Of a DNA stretch of 8,530 nt, positions 4,876 through 8,530 are shown piece after piece. How positions within the stretch are numbered: the stretch's first letter is position 1; each line of letters begins with the position of its first letter. Where the stretch lies: contig JASHTU010000299.1 in the NCBI GenBank assembly GCA_030040395.1, positions 1-8,530 on the forward strand, read 5' to 3'. Source of the stretch: Acidobacteriaceae bacterium. GTDB lineage: Bacteria; Acidobacteriota; Terriglobia; Terriglobales; Acidobacteriaceae. Under the pieces are notes generated by a model, which saw only the letters and a program-made list of their open reading frames with translations, was not told the origin of the DNA and ran no database searches. Made by a program: the position numbers and the translations under genes.

Positions 4876-6777
4876 CTACTCCTCGGCTCCGACGGGCAGG
4901 GCCGGATCGCAAGCGGGGGCATCGGAAACCGCCAGGGGATTGGCCGTGTGCGGCTCTGGCACGTCAATGAACTGCAACTGATAAAGCCTTTGATAGGTGG
5001 GTGAAGCGGCGAGCAGCTCGTCGTGCGAACCGATGGCGGTGATGCGTCCGTCCTCGAGCACGGCGATGCGATTGGCGCGGCGGATAGTGGACAGGCGGTG
5101 GGCGATGACGATGACCGTGCGTCCCTGCATGAGGTTGGCCAGCGCGGCTTGGACCAGGGACTCGCTTTCGGCGTCGAGAGCCGAAGTGGCTTCGTCGAGG
5201 ACGAGCAGGGGGGCGTTTTTCAAGAGGGCGCGGGCAATGGCGAGGCGCTGGCGCTCGCCGCCGGAGAGCCGGACGCCTTTTTCGCCGATCACCGTTTCGT
5301 AACCCTGCGGCATGCGGAGAATAAAATCGTGAGCCAGGGCGTTATGGGCCGCTTCCTCCACCAGCGCGCGGCTGGTTTCCGGCCGGCCGTAGGCAATGTT
5401 ATTGCGCACCGTGTCGTTAAACAGGATGGTTTCTTGAGTGACCTGGGCGATTTGGCGGCGGAGCGAGGCGAGGGTGAGGTCGCGAATATCCTGGCCATCG
5501 ATGAGAATGCGGCCGGAAGTGACATCGAAAAAGCGGGGGATGAGATTCACGAGGGTGGACTTGCCCGCGCCGCTGGGACCAACCAGAGCCAGCACTTCTC
5601 CGGCTTGCACCTCCAGGTCAACGTGGTGCAGGATCTGATGCTCGCCCTCGGCGCTCGAGTAGAAGAATCCGACATCCTCAAAGCGGACCGAATGGCGAAA
5701 GCGCGGGAAAGTGACCGCGCGCGGCCGCTCGACCACATCGTCCTTGGCGTCGAAATAACCGAAAATGGAGGATGAAGCGCCGAGAGCCTGTTGGAAGCTG
5801 TTGTAATAGAACGCGAAGCGGCGCACCGGATCGTAGAGCTTGAACAGCGCGATCACGAAGGTCATGAAGACTTCGACTTTCATGCGCCCGTGCTGAATCT
5901 CATTGCGCCCCAGCCACAAGAGCAGAGCGATGGCGATGGACCCGATGGTGTCCATGAGCGGCGAACTGATGGATTGCACCCGCACGCTGTGCAGGTTGGC
6001 GCGGAACAGGCGCCGGGCGGCCGACTTGAAGCGCAAGGTCTCCCAAAGTTCGGTGTTGAAGGACTTGACGATGCGGTTGCCGGTCACGGTTTCGTGCAGA
6101 ATGTTCTGAATTTCGGCTAGCTTGTCTTGCCCCGTGCGGGTGCGTTTTCGCACCGAGCGACCGATGCGCCGCGCCGAGGTGATGACCACGGGAACAAAGA
6201 GGACCAGCGCCCAACTGAGCCGGCCACCCCAGACGATAACCAGAGCCACGGTGAAGATAAACGTGAAGAACTGCTGGAGAGAGTCGCCCAGCACCGAGCT
6301 CAAGGCAAGCTGCACGCGATCCACGTCGTTGATGAGAGTGGAAAGGATGGTCCCGGTGGGATGCTGGTGAAAGAAGCTGGAGGAGCGACGAAGGATGGTT
6401 TCGTAGAGATGATTGCGCAGGTCGGTGACGGTGCCAAAGCCGGCGTAATTCACCAGGTATGTTCCGGCGTAGTCGCAAATCCCTTTAATAACCGTCGATC
6501 CCACCAGGGCAAGCGCGATAATGTCCAGGACGTTATGAATGTGCATCCAAGCAGGAACAATCTGATGCACATCGAAACGCCATCGCGGCGGCGCAGAGGG
6601 AAACAGGGGCAATGCGTTCGAGGTGCTGCCCGGCTGCAGGACCACGCCGATGATAGGCACAAACAAGGCCAACCGCAGCGCATCCAGCAAGCCCACCATG
6701 GCGAGCAGCAACACGCCCGGTATCCACTGCAGGGTGTAGGGCCAGCCGTAACGCAAGAGCCGAAAAACGTTCCTCAT
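4876..6777 (-). CDS. MsbA-type ABC exporter (fused permease and ATPase half-transporter)
   Basis: A 633-residue inner-membrane half-transporter expected to work as a homodimer. The N-terminal half carries the exporter membrane domain (hydrophobic segments near residues 17-45, 80-105, 165-205 and 270-330, with the TGTILSTLINDVDRVQ coupling region). The C-terminal half is a complete ATPase: Walker A GPSGAGKST (400-408), Q-loop QVTQE, signature LSGGE (504-508), Walker B LLVLDE (524-529), D-loop SALD and H560 in VIVIAHRLST. The overall pattern is that of MsbA/lipid exporters, and a GmhB-like gene diverges from it, so lipid A or lipid-linked glycan flipping is likely; the cargo is not proven. The ATG at 6777 puts the first helix at the usual place but lacks a strong ribosome binding site. 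An in-frame ATG at 6846 (656 aa) or further upstream is possible. First gene of the exporter-yicC-gmk-rpoZ operon. Confidence 0.92.
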   Translation of the reverse strand: MRNVFRLLRYGWPYTLQWIPGVLLLAMVGLLDALRLALFVPIIGVVLQPGSTSNALPLFPSAPPRWRFDVHQIVPAWMHIHNVLDIIALALVGSTVIKGICDYAGTYLVNYAGFGTVTDLRNHLYETILRRSSSFFHQHPTGTILSTLINDVDRVQLALSSVLGDSLQQFFTFIFTVALVIVWGGRLSWALVLFVPVVITSARRIGRSVRKRTRTGQDKLAEIQNILHETVTGNRIVKSFNTELWETLRFKSAARRLFRANLHSVRVQSISSPLMDTIGSIAIALLLWLGRNEIQHGRMKVEVFMTFVIALFKLYDPVRRFAFYYNSFQQALGASSSIFGYFDAKDDVVERPRAVTFPRFRHSVRFEDVGFFYSSAEGEHQILHHVDLEVQAGEVLALVGPSGAGKSTLVNLIPRFFDVTSGRILIDGQDIRDLTLASLRRQIAQVTQETILFNDTVRNNIAYGRPETSRALVEEAAHNALAHDFILRMPQGYETVIGEKGVRLSGGERQRLAIARALLKNAPLLVLDEATSALDAESESLVQAALANLMQGRTVIVIAHRLSTIRRANRIAVLEDGRITAIGSHDELLAASPTYQRLYQLQFIDVPEPHTANPLAVSDAPACDPALPVGAEE

Positions 6778-7048
6778 GCCGAACAGACCGCCGGAGCCGC
6801 TCCACCTGTGATCCGATCTTTCTGCGCCGCGGGGCCCTGGCGCCATTCCTGCGGAAGCCCCAACGAGGGAAAGGCTTGGATAAGCGGGAACGCCGGCCGT
6901 GGCGGGGTTGCGGAAAACTCCATCCCAGTATTGTATCCGGATGGCGACGGATGCCGCCCACCAGCGGCTCCGCAGGGGTCGGTTGAGTTTCAAAGCGAGC
7001 CGGGCGCATCAAGCCGCCATTGACGACGCGCGTTGCTATGATGGCCAG
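6778..7048. promoter_or_regulatory. Divergent intergenic region between the ABC exporter and gmhB-like gene
   Basis: This 271-bp gap must hold promoters for both directions. For the minus-strand exporter operon the best -10 candidate is TACAAT (plus positions 6930-6935), with no good -35, implying a leader near 145 nt. For the plus strand an extended -10 lies at its right end (separate entry). The minus-strand frame of the exporter stays open through most of this region, but its translation there is Arg/Pro/Gly-rich and has no recognisable domain. Confidence 0.4.
7034..7042 (+). promoter_or_regulatory. Extended -10 promoter of the gmhB-like gene, implying a leaderless mRNA
   Basis: TGC followed by TATGAT (7037-7042) is a good extended -10 element. 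The GTG start begins at 7049, six bases after the hexamer, so the expected transcription start falls on or next to the start codon. No Shine-Dalgarno is present before the GTG, which agrees with leaderless initiation. TTGACG at 7020-7025 is only 11 bases away and so does not fit as its -35. Confidence 0.5.
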
Positions 7049-7660
7049 GTGAGCGAGCACGCAGTTCGAACCATTCCGCACGATTTGAAGACCGTGTTCT
7101 TAGACCGCGACGGAGTTCTGAATGAAAAGATGCCGGAGGGACGCTACGTAGCGTCATGGGAGGATTTTCATATATTGCCGGGGGTGCCGGAGGCCCTGGC
7201 GCGCCTCAACCGAATTGGCTTACGAGTGATCGTAGTTTCGAACCAGCGAGGCGTGGCGCTGGGACTGTATACCCTGGCGGACGTGGAGGCGATGCACGCG
7301 AAATTCGAACGGCTTCTCCAGTCCGAGGGCGCGCGCGTGGACGCGTTTTACGTCTGCCCTCACGACACGAATCGTTGCAACTGCCGCAAGCCGTTGCCGG
7401 GGCTCTTTGAGCAGGCTGTAGCCCAGTTCCCCGAAATCTCCGCGGCCACGAGCGTCATGATTGGGGACTCGCTGCTGGATATCGAGTTCGGGCGCCGGTT
7501 GGGCATGGCCACGATCCTGATCGAAGGTGATATGACCCGGGAGCGGCGCGGAGCCGAAGAAGCCCGCGCACTGGCCGATTGGCACTTCGCTTCGTTGCCG
7601 CAGGCCGTTGATGGATTGGGGAGAGGATGGTCCGAAGCCCAGACCTCGAGTGAGCCTTGA
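7049..7660 (+). CDS. gmhB: HAD-family phosphatase, GmhB-like (heptose 1,7-bisphosphate 7-phosphatase)
   Basis: A 203-residue cytosolic HAD phosphatase. Motif I is FLDRDGVLN with D19 and D21, motif II is VVSNQRGVALG (S64), K114 is the motif III lysine in CRKPLPG, and motif IV is GDSLLDIEFGRR with D140 and D144. The Cys-x-His...Cys-x-Cys zinc site typical of GmhB is present (C103, H105, C110, C112), with a shorter loop than in E. coli GmhB. GmhB removes the 7-phosphate of D-glycero-manno-heptose 1,7-bisphosphate on the way to ADP- or GDP-heptose for LPS or other glycans; the anomer used cannot be told. A histidinol-phosphatase-type role is the main alternative. The GTG at 7049 is chosen because the conserved core begins at residue 14 and a -10 box sits just before it; the frame is open back to 6899 but that part is Arg-rich and unlike the family. 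Confidence 0.85.
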   Translation: MSEHAVRTIPHDLKTVFLDRDGVLNEKMPEGRYVASWEDFHILPGVPEALARLNRIGLRVIVVSNQRGVALGLYTLADVEAMHAKFERLLQSEGARVDAFYVCPHDTNRCNCRKPLPGLFEQAVAQFPEISAATSVMIGDSLLDIEFGRRLGMATILIEGDMTRERRGAEEARALADWHFASLPQAVDGLGRGWSEAQTSSEP

Positions 7661-7709
7661 GGGAAATGGTTAGAGATTGTTCGCGCTTCGACCCGTGCTG
7701 CCCTGCGGT

Positions 7710-7739
7710 TTGACCCTGCCCGCGGCCGCCACTTATGAT
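7710..7739 (+). promoter_or_regulatory. Sigma-70-type promoter of tRNA-Gln
   Basis: TTGACC (7710-7715), 18-base spacer, TATGAT (7734-7739). This is the best consensus promoter in the window. Predicted start near 7746 gives a leader of about 70 nt before the mature tRNA. It also shares TATGATGG with the gmhB-like promoter at 7037-7044. Confidence 0.7.
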
Positions 7740-7764
7740 GGAAAGCGCTGGTTTCTCAAAATGG

Positions 7765-7782
7765 AGGCGCATCCAAGCGCCT
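7765..7782 (+). other. Hairpin in the tRNA-Gln precursor leader
   Basis: AGGCGC (7765-7770) and GCGCCT (7777-7782) form a perfect 6-bp stem with a 6-base loop. A second one, GCGCG (7801-7805) with CGCGC (7812-7816), abuts the mature tRNA 5' end at 7819. Neither has a T-run after it, so these are more likely precursor structure than terminators. Confidence 0.35.
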
Positions 7783-7818
7783 GAAGCAGCCACGCCGGGA
7801 GCGCGACTTTGCGCGCAG

Positions 7819-7892
7819 TGCCCCCTCGTTCAATGGCAGGACAGCTGACTCTGGATCAGCATATCGGGGTTCGAATCCCTGGGGGGCAGCCA
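7819..7892 (+). tRNA. tRNA-Gln, anticodon CTG
   Basis: A complete cloverleaf can be folded by eye. Acceptor TGCCCCC (7819-7825) pairs with GGGGGCA (7882-7888), then G73 and an encoded CCA (7890-7892). The D arm is GTTC/GGAC with GG in the loop. The anticodon stem GCTGA/TCAGC (7844-7848, 7856-7860) closes loop CTCTGGA with anticodon CTG at 7851-7853. The T arm is CGGGG/CCCTG with loop TTCGAAT. U1-A72 at the acceptor end is typical of glutamine tRNA. It reads CAG codons. An integrase gene begins 240 bp downstream, so the 3' end of this gene is the likely attachment site. Confidence 0.97.
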
Positions 7893-7938
7893 ATTAGAAT
7901 CAACAACTTACGTTTCCTCATCCTCCCGAAAACGCCTC

Positions 7939-7960
7939 TGTCGTAACATTTTGTCGTAAC
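7939..7960. repeat. 9-bp direct repeat TGTCGTAAC, possible integrase or excisionase arm sites
   Basis: TGTCGTAAC occurs at 7939-7947 and 7952-7960, a 13-bp period, each followed by a T-rich tract. Position between the tRNA end and the integrase gene is where arm-type binding sites for the recombinase or its directionality factor are expected. Assignment is by position only. Confidence 0.45.
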
Positions 7961-7970
7961 TTTTCGTTGA

Positions 7971-8003
7971 GGAATTCTGTGGAATTCCCGTCCCTTTCAG
8001 GGA
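7971..8003. repeat. Two adjacent inverted repeats upstream of the integrase gene
   Basis: GGAATTC (7971-7977) and GAATTCC (7982-7988) form a 7-bp inverted repeat with a TGTG centre. TCCCT (7991-7995) and AGGGA (7999-8003) form a second with a TTC loop. They could be protein-binding sites at the element end or a weak terminator after the tRNA; no T-run follows. Beyond them, 8004-8132 shows nothing recognisable. Confidence 0.4.
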
Positions 8004-8132
8004 ACCTCGAGGAAAAGAGCGATGCTGCTACGCCGCGCCCGCGGCGTCTCGGCATGACACCTCAGCGGCGCTAATCGAGAAGCCTTCCCGCGTTTGACCG
8101 AACGCCTGTTCTGTCTGACAAAGACACTCACC

Positions 8133-8530
8133 ATGGAACACGGGAAACGGCCTACACTGCCTCGCGGACTTCGCTGGGATCCACGCTCGCCACACATCTG
8201 TTTCAGCTGGCGCGATGAGCGCGGACGACAGCATCAACAATCCACTCACACCGATGATCCTGCCAGGGCGCTCGCCTTCAAACAGGATTTCAAGAAGGAG
8301 AACCGCGAAGCTGTCGAGCAACGGCGTGCACGAGCTGCAGATCAGAGTCGCCTGCCGCTTGGCGAAGCGGCCAGGATGTACTTCGGCTGGAAGGCCGCGA
8401 CAAACCGCGAGTCAACGATCGCTCGTGAGAGGCGGATATTCCGACAAATCGAGAAGTTCATCGGCGCGAGCGTCCAGCTTCGGCGAATCGATCTGGAGCT
8501 GATCCGCGAATATCAGCAGGAACGCCGCAA
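8133..8530 (+). CDS. Tyrosine recombinase (phage-type integrase), N-terminal part, cut by window edge
   Basis: The frame is open from ATG 8133 to the window end (132 codons). Residues about 10-55 (GLRWDPRSPHICFSWRDERG...ALAFKQDFKKE) resemble the N-terminal arm-DNA-binding domain of phage integrases. Residues about 75-132 (LPLGEAARMYFGWKAATNRE, TIARERRIFRQIEKFIG, IDLELIREYQQERR) fit the helical core-binding domain of the lambda-integrase family. The catalytic domain with its R-H-R-Y residues lies outside the window, so activity cannot be judged. The frame is open upstream to 8058 without an ATG or GTG; the ATG at 8133 lacks a clear ribosome binding site. The gene lies 240 bp downstream of tRNA-Gln and points away from it, which supports integration of the element at that tRNA. 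Confidence 0.85.
   Translation, partial: MEHGKRPTLPRGLRWDPRSPHICFSWRDERGRQHQQSTHTDDPARALAFKQDFKKENREAVEQRRARAADQSRLPLGEAARMYFGWKAATNRESTIARERRIFRQIEKFIGASVQLRRIDLELIREYQQERR

Larger units (their letters stand above)
7871..8530 (+). mobile_element. Left end of a tRNA-Gln-integrated genomic island or prophage (partial)
   Basis: An intact tRNA 3' half, then an AT-richer non-coding stretch (about 7893-8000) with repeats, then a tyrosine recombinase reading away from the tRNA. This is the standard layout of an element integrated at a tRNA gene. The far end and the second attachment-site copy are outside the window, so the true boundary and size are unknown; the left limit given is the T-loop of the tRNA, where the core site usually lies. 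Confidence 0.7.

Noticed and set aside
6778..6993. N-terminal extension of the ABC exporter
   Set aside because: The frame is open, but the extra 72 residues are unlike exporter N-termini; the first membrane helix already fits the start at 6777.
6127..7023. 298-codon plus-strand frame opposite the ABC exporter
   Set aside because: Antisense to the membrane domain; the translation is His/Gly/Arg-rich and lacks any domain.
7997..8321. Minus-strand frames between tRNA-Gln and the window end (7997-8197, 8028-8321)
   Set aside because: They overlap the integrase gene on the opposite strand and show no motif; the plus-strand integrase translation is far more convincing.

Overview
This is a GC-rich bacterial chromosomal segment, about 60% GC by eye. 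It looks like core genome running into the left edge of a tRNA-integrated element. The gene content (AcpP-FabF, an ABC exporter linked to yicC-gmk-rpoZ, and a heptose-bisphosphate-phosphatase-like HAD protein) fits a Gram-negative-type cell. The divergent omega subunit, the frequent TTG/GTG starts and the short GGTCAGG-type repeats make Acidobacteriota a plausible source. That placement is an inference; no taxonomic marker in the window settles it.

Layout. (1) 1-561, minus: 5' part of rmuC, cut by the window edge. (2) About 687-1577: a tandem duplication in which each unit carries its own promoter, leader and acyl carrier protein gene (acpP1 897-1190, acpP2 1340-1582). It is followed by fabF (1586-2881), so this is a fatty-acid synthesis cluster on the plus strand. 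(3) 2915-6777, minus: a compact operon read as MsbA-type ABC exporter, yicC, gmk, rpoZ. It converges on fabF with only 33 bp between stop codons. (4) 7049-7660, plus: a GmhB-like HAD phosphatase diverging from the exporter gene, with an apparently leaderless GTG start. (5) 7819-7892, plus: intact tRNA-Gln(CTG) with its own good sigma-70-type promoter. (6) 7893-8530: a non-coding stretch with short direct and inverted repeats, then the N-terminal part of a tyrosine recombinase (8133 to the window end). This is the classic arrangement of a genomic island or prophage inserted at the 3' end of a tRNA gene.

How they work together: the ACPs and FabF elongate fatty acids. The MsbA-like exporter and the GmhB-like phosphatase point to lipid A/LPS or another heptose-containing surface glycan. 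YicC (RNA turnover), Gmk (GMP to GDP) and RpoZ (RNA polymerase omega) form a widespread housekeeping cluster.

The most unusual local structure is the acpP duplication. Its junction removed the stop codon of the first copy. ACP1 therefore carries a 19-residue C-terminal tail translated from the second copy's promoter DNA, and its stop codon is the first three bases of the second promoter's -10 box. No CRISPR array or insertion sequence was seen.
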